DNA of 64,000 bases from Diphasiastrum complanatum. Lineage: Eukaryota; Streptophyta; Lycopodiopsida; Lycopodiales; Lycopodiaceae. The notes under the pieces were generated by a model. That model was given only the letters and a program-made list of their open reading frames with translations. It was not told the DNA's origin and ran no database searches. A program made the translations under genes and the position numbers. Shown here in pieces: positions 1 through 10,627 of this stretch. Where the stretch lies: positions 87,408,537-87,472,536 of the forward strand of contig CM055092.1 in NCBI GenBank assembly GCA_029204225.1, in the 5' to 3' direction. How positions within the stretch are numbered: the first letter of the stretch is position 1; each line of letters starts with the position of its first letter.

Positions 1-203
1 GGCTCCCCTATCGCTAACGAGTTCTAAGGGACATCCATATCCTGTGATAATGTTTTGGAATAAAAACTTTGCAACAGTCTTAGCATCGTTCTTAATTGTG
101 GCTTTGGCCTCTACCATCTTGGTAGCATAGTCCGTGGCAATGAGAATGTAACGTCGACGAGTTTTACGGGTGATTGGTTTGATAGGCCCTACAAAATCTA
201 TCC
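1..203 (-). pseudogene. Ty3/gypsy integrase core, left half (split by copia insertion)
   Basis: The minus strand reads as a gypsy integrase core: WGIDFVGPIKP, then ATDYATKMVEAKA with the first catalytic Asp, then ELVSDRGA with the second. The frame runs off the left edge of the window, so the final Glu is not visible. Reading continues on the far side of the copia insertion at 6513, where LAPFEKWGI leads directly into this block, so these are two halves of one integrase gene. The element's 5' end lies to the right (about 9.9 kb or beyond) and its 3' end lies outside the window. Confidence 0.9.
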
Positions 204-1069
204 TGATAAATTTTACAGTTTTTAGGACAATAATGATTGTACTTTGCAATCATAGAGAGTTATTGGTTGCTTAATCAACGAATCTATCAAGTTCTACACA
301 TTAGATCTTGATCTAGATTCACTACACTTGGATTTAAGCAACAACAATGGATCAACACATCATTTTTTTAGTGAGAGCGGCCTCACACGTGTGGAGTACT
401 ATTGTGCACAGTACGGCCTGCACCTGAAACAACAAGTACAATGATACTAGATAGCAATCATACATAAAAATCACAAGACAAAGGACTAGAAACCTCACAA
501 AAGTGTAGAGTGCAAAAGTCTCATCAATCTTCTTAGCAAAATGATGATCCTTTTATGGATCAAGTACATCCATGAGTTTGGAACAGTCCAGCAGGCCATC
601 ACACGTGTGAAGAGTGCCACATCACTCAGATCTATCCATTTGATCCATCCTTGATCCTTATCCAATAGTTGACCTTCTAGAATATGACTAAAATCCAAAA
701 AGCTAGTCTCCTAGAATATAGGAATATTCCCTACAAAATAGAATCTAAGAAAAATGGTCAACTCTTATCTTCTAGTACTCTATACACACGTGTGAACATC
801 CACTTGCCATGTGGGAGAATTTACTCATGCACTTGCAAGGAAAAGCTAATTTGTAGGTGACTAGTCAACTCGACTAAAAACTAGCCATTTCATGTTCACA
901 CTAACTAGAATGATACAAAATCAATTTGGATATATACAAACATGAAAAGTACATCCTTTCACACGTGGGAATAGGCTCCACACATGTGAAATCAGATCAT
1001 CAACATATTCTAATGTTTGATCAATATTTACATGAACCAATGTCAAGTGAGAAGTGACAATTTTCAACA
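204..1069 (-). repeat. 3' LTR of the copia element
   Basis: 866 bp. It begins TGTTGAAAATTGTC on the minus strand and ends TTTATCA, giving the usual TG...CA ends. It matches 5650-6512 throughout. It contains three exact CACACGTGTG palindromes (384-393, 600-609, 785-794) plus near-copies, an unusual density of G-box cores. Confidence 0.95.
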
Positions 1070-1080
1070 TATCCCCCACT
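1070..1080 (-). other. Polypurine tract of the copia element
   Basis: On the minus strand AGTGGGGGATA lies directly upstream of the 3' LTR, the position and composition used to prime plus-strand DNA synthesis. Confidence 0.85.
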
Positions 1081-1083
1081 CTT

Positions 1084-1693
1084 CTAACTTGGCAAATCTA
1101 GTGTACATCTATCTACAATTCCAAGAGAATAACTTAACTTAAAAAATGGATCTTTGGACAATGGTTTGGTTAAGATATTAGCTATGCATTCGGATGATGG
1201 TACATGATGTAGTTGCAATTCCTTGGATTGTACCTTCTCCCTCACAAAGTGGTGAGCTATCTCAATATGCTTTGTTCTAGCATGGAAGATCGTATTTGAA
1301 GCAATTTGTTGAGAAGCTTGATTGTCGCAAAATATGTAAGGGATCTCCTTGGCCTCTAGCACATGTAGTTCCATCAAGAGTCTTCTTAGCCATAGGAGCT
1401 CTTTGGTTGTCGAAGTCAATGCCTTGTACTCGACTTCACAAGAAGATAGTGAGATTGTATCTTGATTTTTGGAAAGCCAAGATATCACTCCTCCACAAAG
1501 AAATGTTGGAAATTGCACTAATGGACTTCTTATCCATCTTGTCACCTGCAAAATCTAAATCCGAGTACGCTCTCAAGTGCAAGTTAGATCCTTCATAAAG
1601 TATGCCAAAAAATCTAGTACTAGAAACATATCTAAGTACTCTCTTGGCACTTTTCCAATGATGAACTAAAGGAGGTTGCATACTTTGACTCAA
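1084..1693 (-). pseudogene. copia RNase H, C-terminal part of pol
   Basis: Two overlapping frames cover the copia RNase H. The first has the Asp-containing FAGDKMDKKS stretch. The second has the standard SLSSCEVEYKAL block, the FCDNQASQQIAS block, and the HARTKHIEI ... LTKPLSKDPF tail that ends pol. The frame changes near 1550, so a small indel separates them. The tail stops just short of the purine tract, as in intact copia elements. Confidence 0.9.
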
Positions 1694-1845
1694 CTTGATT
1701 ACACAAAAACTTAAGTCAGGTCTAGTGATGGTTAAATAGATTAGAGAGTCTATAAGCTCCTAAAGAGGGTGATTTCCTCAAAGGATGCTTCATCACCTTC
1801 ATTAGTTGCTTTCACAACATGCTCCATAGGGGTGTCAATCCCCTT

Positions 1846-2877
1846 TCAATCTTTCATACCAAATCTTTCAAGAATGGAAGTAGCATACTTAGATTGACTT
1901 ATGAAAGTACAATTGCTACTTCTAGACACTTTTATCCCAAGTATAAACTTTAGGAAGCCTAGATCTACCATCTTGAACTCACTAGATAAATCAACTTTTA
2001 CTTTGCTTATGTCTTCAACATCATTTCCTGTCAAAATGATGTCATCAACATAAAGTACCAAAATGATGATCATTCCTTCATTACATTTGAAATATAAAGA
2101 AGGTTCATAAGCACTCAGTACAAAGCCAAAAGAATAGAGAAAATCATGCAACCTAGAGTACCAAGCTCTAGGTGCTTGCTTCAAGCCATATAGGCTCTTC
2201 CTTAAGTAGCACACCTTTTGCTCCTCACCAACCTTGATGAAGCCCTCGGGTTGCATCATGTAGATTTCTTCTTCTAAGAAGCCATTCAAGAAGGCATTTG
2301 TCACATCCATTTGGTAGAGATCCCATTTGAACAAAGTAGCAATGCAAATGATTAATTTGATAGTTACAAGCTTAGCTACATGTGCAAATGTTTCTTCATA
2401 ATCCAATCCTTTTATTTGAAGAAATCCCTTAGCAACAAGCCTAGCTTTGTACTTACTAATAGATCCATCTTGATTGTACTTAATTCTATAATTCCACTTA
2501 CATGCAAGTGATTTCTTTCCTCTTGGAAGATTTACAAGATTCCAAGTATGATTCTCTTCTAATGCATCATACTCTACTTGCATTGCATCTCTCCAAACTT
2601 TAGATTTATATGCTTCTTCAAAAGATGATGGTTCTTCAAGCAATGTAGCTAAAAAAGAGTAAGAGGTAGAAGATGTAGAGTCTTCCTTTTGCTTTTCCTT
2701 GTCCACATAGGTAAGCCTTGAGGGCTCGACCTTGCTCCTTGATGATCTTCTCGGCCCCTTTTGACTCGGATCCAAATCTCCATCCTCGGGTTTGTCATGA
2801 TCCTCCTCAGGTTTGTCAAAATCCTCCTCGGATTTGTCAAGATCTTCAATGCACAATGGGTTAGATCCATTTGACAA
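1846..2877 (-). pseudogene. copia reverse transcriptase (343-codon open frame)
   Basis: An open frame with the whole copia RT fold: the Lys/Glu/Asp-rich linker between integrase and RT (first about 90 residues), WNLVNLPRGKK, the KARLVAKGF motif, YQMDVTNAFLNG with the first catalytic Asp, SLYGLKQAPRAWY, and the catalytic LYVDDIILTG. It looks enzymatically complete, but it is out of frame with the integrase upstream and the RNase H downstream, so no intact polyprotein can be made. Confidence 0.92.
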
Positions 2878-2924
2878 GCCCTTAGCAAATTGTGACTCAT
2901 CAAAAAGTACATCCTTGCTTACCT

Positions 2925-3646
2925 TTACTTTCTTGGACCATATATCCTATATCCCTTGCTATTTTCTCCATAGCCAACAAAGATTCCTTTGAAGGAGGTA
3001 GCATCTTCTTTCCTTCTAGTCTCCAAAGGAATGTGTACATAACAAGTACATCCAAAGATCTTAAAATCTTTTACATTGGGTTTCTTATCAAAAAAGACTT
3101 GATAAGGTGAGATCCCATCTATAGCACTACTAGGAAGTCTATTACACAAATAATTAGCACATGTTATGGCTTCTCCCCAAAATGAGATGGGAAGTAATGC
3201 ATCAAGTCTCAAAGACTTCGCACACTCACATAGACTCCTATTTTTCCTCTCGACCACCCTATTTTGTTGAGGGGTGTAGGAACAAGTGTATTTTAACTTA
3301 AAACCATTGATCTCACAAAAGTCTTTCATTTTATTGGAGGTGTACTCTCCTCCATTATCACATCTTAGTGCTTTGATAAAAGTACTAAGTTGTTTCTCTA
3401 CTAGAGACTTGAACTTAATGAAAGCTTCATAAACAAGACTTTTCTTTGATAGTAACTCAATCCATGTGAATCTAGTAAATCATCTATGAAAGTTACATAC
3501 ATCAAGGCACCTCCATTACTTGCATGTGAAAAACTAAGATACATCAGAATGTATGAGATCCAAGGGAGAGAGAGATCTTGATGAAGATCTCTTGTAAGAA
3601 AACTTGTGTGACTTTGCAAGGCCACATGTCTCACACATCTTTCCAC
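2925..3646 (-). pseudogene. copia integrase core (frameshifted)
   Basis: The downstream frame (3329-2925) has the YTPQQNRVVERKNRSL block holding the catalytic Glu region and the conserved CANYLCNRLP, followed by the GCTCYVHIP block that continues toward RT. The upstream part (3646-3401) is in a different frame and retains only the SNGGALMYVTFIDD portion. A frameshift around 3330-3400 therefore breaks the catalytic core between the second Asp and the Glu. Confidence 0.88.
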
Positions 3647-4262
3647 ACTTCTTGAAACCTCTTGGTAGGCCGAGAGCTAGTTCCTTGCTTGCCATTGACT
3701 CCATAGATTGAAGATTAGGATGGCCTAATCTCTTATGCCAAAGCTCCACTTGAGTTAGCTCCTCTCTAGCCAAGTTCACACTTTCACTTGCAACATTAGC
3801 ATCCAACTTGAAAAGTCTACCTTGCTTAATGCCACTAGCTATGCACTTATCATTTTTCAAGATGGAACAAACTCCATTATTGAAATGTACATCTAGTCCC
3901 TTGTCCATTAATTGTCCTACACTAAGCAAGTTTCTTGAAATGGTAGGAACATACAAAACATTATCTAGATCTATCCTTTTAGATGTGCCTAAGCAAAGAG
4001 GTATATATCCTATGCCATCTATCTTGCATGCTTGATCACTAGCAATGTATATTGACTTCTTAGAGTCATTACAAGATAGAAGAGTAGAAAAATAATGCCT
4101 GTCAAAGGACATGTGGGAACTAGCCCCACTATCTATCCACCATGTGTCTTGACTTGAAGTTGGTGTAGATGCAACCATTAAGGATGTGTTGAATCCATCC
4201 TCTTCTTCTTCCTCTTGAGCAATGTTCCCTTGATCTCCTTTGGCTTGTTGATTCTTCTTCAA
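3534..4262 (-). pseudogene. copia aspartic protease and GAG-pre-integrase domain
   Basis: Starts just after the gag zinc knuckle and is in frame with it. The aspartic protease motif is WWIDSGASSHMS, followed by SRNLLSVGQLMDKGL, then the integrase N-terminal zinc-binding region with LWHKRLGHPNL and CETCGLAKSH. This is the normal copia order. Both the catalytic DSG and the His/Cys zinc ligands are intact here. Confidence 0.92.
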
Positions 4263-4283
4263 GTAGCATTCTGAGGCAAAGTG

Positions 4284-5083
4284 TCATTTCTTTCCACAAA
4301 AGAAACACTTTAGTTTTGCCTTGTTCTTCACTTTGCCTTTGGAGGTAGATCCTCCATTCTTCATCTCGGCCTCCTTGCCTTGATTTTTCTTGAATGGATT
4401 TTGTTTCTTCTTTCCTTTAGATGTAAAGTTAGCTTTCTCCTCTCCTCCATTAAGTGACATGCTATCCATTCTTGGCTTGAGGTGTAGAAGCCTACTCTCA
4501 TGGGCCACAAGAACATTGTGCAACTTTTCAATGGATGGAAGAGAGTCTTGAATGGCAAATGATTGGACTAAGTTGGTGAACTCATCACTAGACCATTCAA
4601 GATGATTTGTACTAGTTCTTGATCTTGGATCTTCTCTCCTATTGCACTTAACTCCTTGTTAAGAGATTTGATCCTAAGGACATACTCTTGTCCACTCTCT
4701 CCACTTCCTTTCATGCTTTGGAAAACTTGATTTCTTAGCATGAGGATTCTTGAAGTATTTTTGGATTCATAAATGCTCTTTAATGAATCCCAAGCCTCTT
4801 TGGATGAGGTACAAGAAGACACCTCTTTTAAGAGGTCATTGCATACATTTAACTTTATGCAATGTAGAGCTAATCTTGCTCTCTTCTTGTATTTGGCTTG
4901 TTCTTGGGGAGTTTGAGGCTCTTCCTCTACTCCTTGAACTATGTCATATAGATTATGGATCACTAGGAGTGATTCTATTCTCACTTTCCAAATGGAATAA
5001 TTTGTGGAAGTGAGTCTCTCACTTGATTCCATCAAATATCCACCCATGGATGACATTTTAGAATGAATGCTTTTTAAAATCAC
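4284..5083 (-). pseudogene. copia gag with CCHC zinc knuckle, frameshift and nonsense codon
   Basis: The first frame (5083-4568) is a copia gag (UBN2/DUF4219 type), with the signature SSERLTSTNYSIWKVRIESLL near the N-terminus, normally a short distance after the start. A one-base frameshift near 4575 moves reading into the 4523-4284 frame, which is Lys-rich and ends in the knuckle CFFC-x-K-K. There the Gly of C-x2-C-x4-H-x4-C is replaced by TGA, and HFASEC follows in frame. Gag-protease read-through is therefore blocked twice. Confidence 0.9.
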
Positions 5084-5637
5084 AAAGATTTTTGAATTTT
5101 AAAAGATCTATGAAAAGTCCTAAAGCTTACTAGAATGCCTATAGGCTTGTCTCTATCAAACTAGCACACAAGCTTGAATGATACTCAAAGATCTTACCAA
5201 AAATTCCTAGCCTTCACTCTCACAAAAAAAAATTGCTTTACACTTTTCTTAGAGATTTCACTTCAACTAAGGATCTGAACGAATCAGCCTCTAAGATCTG
5301 ATCTTAGACTCTAAAAGGAAATGCTTCAATGATCCAAAACACTATTTGGTCATAGGCATTAGCTAGAATGAATCTAGATCAATACTATGCTTCAAAAAGC
5401 ACCAAAAATGAACTAGTATTGTGATTTTGGGACCAACAAACACAAAGTAACTTGAATTGAAAGTTGCTGTACGATTTCACACATGTGAAAAGTACATACA
5501 CAGCCTCCAAGTCGTTTTGATCCAAATGATTACAAGCTATCACTCTAGAAGAACTCGCCCTCACTAGTATTGGCCAAAAACAAATTTTGCCAATGATCTT
5601 TACAAGATTTATGATTCAATGATCAGCCTCTTACTTA

Positions 5638-5649
5638 GCTCTGATACCA
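5638..5649 (-). other. Primer binding site, initiator tRNA-Met
   Basis: Minus-strand TGGTATCAGAGC, the standard copia primer site matching the 3' end of initiator tRNA-Met, abuts the inner edge of the 5' LTR. Confidence 0.95.
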
Positions 5650-6512
5650 TGATAAATTTTACAGTTTTTAGGACAATAATGATTGTACTTTACAATCATA
5701 AAGAGTTATTGGTTGCTTAATCAATGAATCTATCAAGTTCTACACATAAGATCTTGATTTAGATTCACTACACTTGGATTTAAGCAAGAGCAATGGATCA
5801 ACACATCATTTTTTTAGTGAGAGCGGCATCACACATGTGGAGTACTGTCCACAATACGGCCTGCACCTGAAACAACAAGTACAATGATACTAGATAGCAA
5901 TCATACATAAAAATCACAAGACAGATGACTAGAAACCTCACAAAAGTGTAGAGTGCAAAAGTCTCATCAATCTTCTTAGCAAAATGATGATCCTTTTATG
6001 GATCAAGTACATCCATGAGTCTGGTACAGTCCAGCAGGCCTTCACACGTGTGAAGAGTGCCACATCACTCAGATCTATCCATTTGATCCATCCTTGATCC
6101 TTATCCAATAGTTGACCTTCTAGAATATGACTAAAATCCAAAAAGCTAGTCTCCTAGAATATAGGAATATTCCCTATAAAATAGAATCTAAGGAAAATGG
6201 TCAACTCTTATCTTCTAGTACTCTATACACACGTGTGAACATTCACTTGCCATGTGGGAGAATTTACTCATGCACATGCAAGGAAAAGCTAATTTGTAGG
6301 TGACTAGTCAACTTGACTAAAAACTAGTCATTTCATGTTCACACTAACTAGAATGATACAAAATCAATTTGGATATATACAAACATGAAAAGTACATCCT
6401 TTCACATGTGGGAACAGGCTCCACACGTGTGAAATCAGATCATCAACATATTCTAATGTTTGATCAATATTTACATGAACCAATGTCAAGTGAGAAGTGA
6501 CAATTTTCAACA
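5650..6512 (-). repeat. 5' LTR of the copia element
   Basis: 863 bp, TG...CA on the minus strand, aligned along its full length to 204-1069. It keeps the CACACGTGTG palindrome at 6043-6052 and several others that differ by single C/T or G/A changes from the 3' LTR copy. Confidence 0.95.
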
Positions 6513-6760
6513 TATCCCCCACTTCTCAAAAGGTGCTAAGGGAATAATTGGAGTAAGTGGCCAATGTGTCGTGAAGCTGGGTTTCCCCATCTTCTGACAA
6601 GCATCACATTTCTGAATGAATATTTTAACATCTCTATAGACAGTAGGCCACTAATATTTAGCATTAAGGATCTTTCTTGCAATATTTTTAAGAGCATAGT
6701 GACCTCCCGAATCTTCCTCATGTAATGCACTTATTACAGCGATCATCTCAATTGGTTCTA
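6513..6760 (-). pseudogene. Ty3/gypsy integrase, HHCC zinc-binding N-terminus
   Basis: The first five bases (TATCC) are the copia target duplication. The minus strand reads LHEEDSGGHYA, then KILNAKY-stop-WPTVYRDV, then CDACQKMGKP, the H-x6-H ... C-x2-C integrase zinc module. The first of the two Trp codons in the YWWP motif is TAG. It leads into PLAPFEKWG, which continues at 203. Confidence 0.88.
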
Positions 6761-7040
6761 AACATCAGCGAAGACTATTGTCAGCTCCTAATTTATATAA
6801 TATTCTATTTATAATCGTATAAGGTCCTACTTTTGAAAGAAAAATAGTTTTTTGTTGTTTATTAAAATGTCCAAGATAAATCTGGTCCTGTAAAAAATCA
6901 ATAATGTCCATATAAATTATGTTTTCGATTGAATACACATTATATGTTCATCTGAAAATTCATCAGAAATTCAAACTGATGTTTCATCTGGAGGCAAGAT
7001 ATATAATTAGCATTTTGATGATCTTTGCCTCTTCTTAATT

Positions 7041-7310
7041 CTACTTCGTATTTAAACACTCCAATAACAATATCCATCTAGCTACCCTACCCGAAAGATC
7101 AAGTTTATTCACTAAATGTTTCAATGCATAGTGATCTACATGAAAAACAAAAGGGTATTCTAAAAGATAATGCCTAAATTTCTTTACTGAATAAATCATT
7201 CCTAGTGCTTCACGCTTTGTAGCGGAATAGTTCTTTTCTGATGCAGCGAGTTGCCTGCCCGCATAATAAATTGGGTAAACTATATTTTGGTCATCTTTCT
7301 GACTAAGCAC
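7041..7310 (-). pseudogene. Ty3/gypsy RNase H
   Basis: The minus-strand frame contains PIYYAGRQLAASEKNYSATKREALGMIYSVKKFRHYLL and VDHYALKHLVNK, the core of gypsy RNase H, with the conserved Glu in KREALG and the Asp in VDH. It lies between RT (right) and integrase (left), the correct gypsy order. It is one surviving open segment of a decayed pol frame. Confidence 0.9.
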
Positions 7311-7420
7311 TACACCTATTGCAAATGATGATGTGTTTACATATACATGGAACTTTCTAGTCCAATTTGGAGGTCTAACTCCAGTGGCTTCTACTAATGA
7401 CTATTTCAATTGATCAAAAG

Positions 7421-8485
7421 CTAAGGTTGATGGTCTTGTGAACAATGGTACTCAATAGATTTTTTTAATAAGCTTGCTAAAGGAGTTACTACTATGGCAT
7501 AATCCTTTATTATCCTATGATAATATCCTACATGTCCTAGAAAACCTCTAAGCTCTCGTAGATTAGTTGGTTGTAATAATTCTAGAATCATTTTTAATTT
7601 TTCGATGTCGGCTTGTATACTGTCCTTCAAAATTTTATGTCCTAACAGAATGCCTTCTCTCATTTCGAAGTAACACTTGGCTAGATGCAACTTAAGAGAT
7701 GTCTCTTGACATCCTCTCAATGTCTTCTCTAATGCGTCTAAATGGTCTTTAGTTGATGAATAGACACAAAAGTCATCCATGAAAATTTCTAAAAACTTCT
7801 TAAAAAAATTTTGAAAAATGTTTGTCATCATACGTTGGAATGTGGCAGGTGCATTACAAAGACCAAAGAGCATTCACGTATACGCGTACGTCCCCCAATC
7901 AGTGGTAAAAGTGGTCTTGGATCTATCTTCCTCTTTGATATAAACTTGGTTATAACTTGAGAATCCATCTGAAAAGCTATAACGTTCATGACCAGCTACT
8001 TGATCAAGAATAGTATCTGTATACGGCAGAAGATGATAATCCTTTGTTGTAGCAGCATTTAGTTTTCTAAATTCTTGGCAAACTCTAATCTTGTCCATCT
8101 TCTTCTTAGGTACTATAACTATTGGTGACACTCACTCACTGCTTAGAATAGGATATATAATACCCACTCTAAGACATCTATCTAATTCATCTTTAACTAA
8201 CAAGGAATACTTTGGATTCAATCTATATTGGCGTTGCCTAACAGGTATTGTTCCCCGAATAAGATCTATTCTATATTCGCCCCATTTAACTAGTATTCCT
8301 ATTAAATCGTCCATCGACCAAGAAAATACGTTTTCATATTTCTGAAGAAGTAATATATACTCTTCTTGTTCCTGATCCGATTGATGTTTATATAAATTCA
8401 AAAGTTTACGTTTATTAATTTCTATTTCTACATAATCTGTTTTATCTGCCATCCCTTTGGTCAGACTTGCTTTGGTTCCACCCAA
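7421..8485 (-). pseudogene. Ty3/gypsy reverse transcriptase with in-frame stops
   Basis: Three consecutive same-frame segments make one gypsy RT. The N-terminal part has VRQRQYRLNPK and VGIIYPILSSE. The middle has SPIVIVPKKK, VCQEFRKLN, DTILDQVAGHERYSFSDGFS and FTTDWGTYAY. The last has LFGLCNAPATFQRMM and the catalytic IFMDDFCVYS, then LGHKI and LRGFLGHVGYYHR. Reading is broken by TGA at the Trp expected between SSE and VSPIV and by another TGA before MLFGLC. The FMDDF form and overall wording resemble Tat/Athila plant gypsy elements. Confidence 0.92.
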
Positions 8486-8529
8486 AACTTCCCTCGTCGT
8501 AGATGTTGGTAGACTAGTTTATAATAGCA

Positions 8530-8860
8530 TCTGCTTGATATAGCCATAGTCTTCCAAATAATATTGAATAAGGTGGTGTATCTATTGGGTTTATGACAAA
8601 GAAATTCATAACGAACGTCTCTGTCTCTATAACTATGCTAATACCTTTTAGCTCCCCTACTGGTATGCATTTGGATGCGTCTGCTAAATGGATTTCATGG
8701 TAAGTGATAGGTTGTAACCATTGTTTCTATTATTAAGTTGATATTGGATCTTGAGTCTATTAGTATTCTATCTATAGTCTGATCTCCTATAATAGCATTA
8801 ATCTCTGGAACTCCACAATCTTCTCTATCTACATATTCTACTTTATTACTGTATGCAAGT
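8530..8860 (-). pseudogene. Ty3/gypsy retropepsin-like domain, second (RT-proximal) copy
   Basis: The minus strand reads DQTIDRILIDSRSNINLI, then after a frameshift HLADASKCIPVGELKG, VMNFFVINP and LFGRLWLYQADA: a full retropepsin-like layout (catalytic Asp, the LAD-x6-GEL strand pair, and the C-terminal L-x-GRPWL-like motif). The expected DSG or DTG is DSR. It lies just upstream of the RT frame. A second domain with the same motifs is found 0.3 kb further upstream. Confidence 0.72.
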
Positions 8861-9059
8861 ATACTTAGTGTGACAAACCTCCCCTTCCTCAGTCCTTACG
8901 GGTTGAAGATTTTCATCCTCCGAAGTATAGCTCGAGGATGATGTAGGTGTCTCACCTTCGTACCTATCCTTTTCCCAGGATATTGTAATTCTTTTGTGAC
9001 CTTTCCCCGTCAGTGTCTCCATCTGATCTCTGAAGATAATCTCCTTATTCTTTCCGGTT

Positions 9060-9445
9060 ATGACATCAGCCTGGTAGAGCCATGGTCATCCTAATAACAG
9101 TTTATATGACAATTCTCTTGTAGTTCTTAATATTATAAAATCCATAAAAAACTTATGGTCTCCAATATGGATTGTAACTTAGGACAATTCTCCTATTGGT
9201 GATCTTCTAGTTGCATCAGCTAATCTTAGATGTCTTAATGTGGGTGCTATTCTATGATGAATGCCTAATTCATATGATGTTTCTTCAGTTATTATGTTTA
9301 TGCTAGATCTAGAGTCTATGGGCATACTATCTAAAATGCAGCCATTGATTGCTACTTGAATCCCGGGTTGACCTTCATCACTGTAGCTAACTAATCCTAC
9401 GTTGACTAATGATAACTTCGCTTTTCTTTTCTTTTTCCTTTGCAA
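9060..9445 (-). pseudogene. Ty3/gypsy retropepsin-like domain, first copy
   Basis: The frame contains INGCILDSMPIDSRSSINII, then LRLADATRRSPIGELS, a stop, VTIHIGDHKFFMDFII, and LLLG-stop-PWLYQAD. This matches the plant gypsy protease fold, again with DSR in place of DSG and a stop where Arg of GRPWL is expected. Its upstream neighbour (right) is Lys-rich gag-like sequence. Confidence 0.75.
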
Positions 9446-9900
9446 AAATTGCTTAATTTATTTCTTGTAATACTGATTATCATCTAATAACTGTTTAAAA
9501 ATTATGTTGGGCATTTTGGAAACAAGGTCTTCTACTATATCATAAGAACGGTTTCTAAGTGGCGATGGATCTCTAGGTATCTCGCTACTTATAACTGGAT
9601 CTGAAAATGTTACTTAACTTTTCTAGTTTCTTCGTCTAAAAGCTTTTTAGCTTCTGAACTAATATCAACATCATAATATTTTTCAGTAAGCCTATCAAGG
9701 TCTAATTCTTTACTATTAGAATTTTTTACTGGTTGTTTTGCACTTTCGCTTTTTTCTGTCGCATTTTTCACATGTTTTGCGGATTTCGTCTTAGTTTTCT
9801 TCTTATCCTTAAGAGTTGAAGAATCTTTACTACTCTTAGTAGTTACTTTATTTATCTCTGTTAGAGGTTTTTCGGACGAGGGGTTGGTTCTGTCAAAAAT
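9446..9900 (-). pseudogene. Probable gag C-terminal linker of the gypsy element
   Basis: The minus strand gives broken open stretches very rich in Lys, Ser and Thr (for example KDKKKTKTKSAKH), typical of the variable region between gag and protease. No zinc knuckle is visible. The assignment rests mainly on position directly upstream of the protease domains. Confidence 0.4.
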
Positions 9901-10627
9901 CCCTAAAAGGGGAAGGGCCCACAGTGCCCTTACGGTAGGGACCGAGGATAGCTGCTTCCAATCCTGGTGGCTCGCTCGATTGCTCTGTGCTCTTCCAGCC
10001 AGTGGAAGTTTCCAGGCTTCCAGAGATATGGTAGAAAGATGGTAAGTTCAGCTTCGATAAGCTTGGTCTTGGTACAGTACTACGGTCATTCTCTCACACT
10101 ACTATCAAGACCGACTCTCCTAGAACAGTGCTAAAACTATGACATCCCGCATCCTTGCAAGATCCACTATTGGTAGGATGCAGGGCTTTGGCGCTCTAAG
10201 GATTTCATCCAACCTCTCTATCCCGAGCATGGATACATTAGGAGAAATCTCAACTCAAAAAGGGCCCCATAAGAAACTTGAACTTAGTGAGAGAATGACT
10301 AGAGAGATAAAGTAAAAACGGCAAGATTTGTTGCCATTTTTCTAGTTTCCGATGCTACCCACCATCTACCTGGTGTGGTTAACTCATTACAACTCAAATG
10401 AAATAAACACACCGCCTAAGCACACAGTCGACTAAGCACATGCCGCCTAAGCTATCAGTAGCGGGAGGAGAAGGAGAGGATAATTTTTTTATGTTCCCTC
10501 CAAAAAAATTTGAAAACATTTGAAAGGCAGATTATATAGCATGCATGTTTAATGATTTACAAGTTTGTTTTGGTTTCGTGTGAATCGTTTTTCTCGTTAC
10601 ATGATTTAGCTTGTTTGATTTTGAAAT
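9901..10627. other. No recognisable gene
   Basis: Higher GC than its surroundings up to about 10470, then AT-rich. I see no long ORF, LTR ends or primer site. It could be the 5' leader or LTR of the flanking gypsy element, or the left margin of the DDE-like gene region. Confidence 0.4.

Larger units (their letters stand above)
204..6512 (-). mobile_element. Ty1/copia LTR retrotransposon, nearly complete, defective
   Basis: A minus-strand copia element with two LTRs (204-1069 and 5650-6512), a primer site complementary to initiator tRNA-Met directly inside the 5' LTR, a purine tract directly inside the 3' LTR, and domains in the copia order gag, protease, integrase, RT, RNase H. The 5 bases TATCC occur on both outer sides (199-203 and 6513-6517), the expected target duplication. 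By eye the LTRs differ at about 25 substitutions plus one 3-bp gap over about 863 bp (near 3 percent), so insertion is fairly recent. Even so, gag and pol carry several frameshifts and a nonsense codon, so the copy cannot make its own enzymes. The leader 5084-5637, between primer site and gag, has no gene. Confidence 0.95.
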
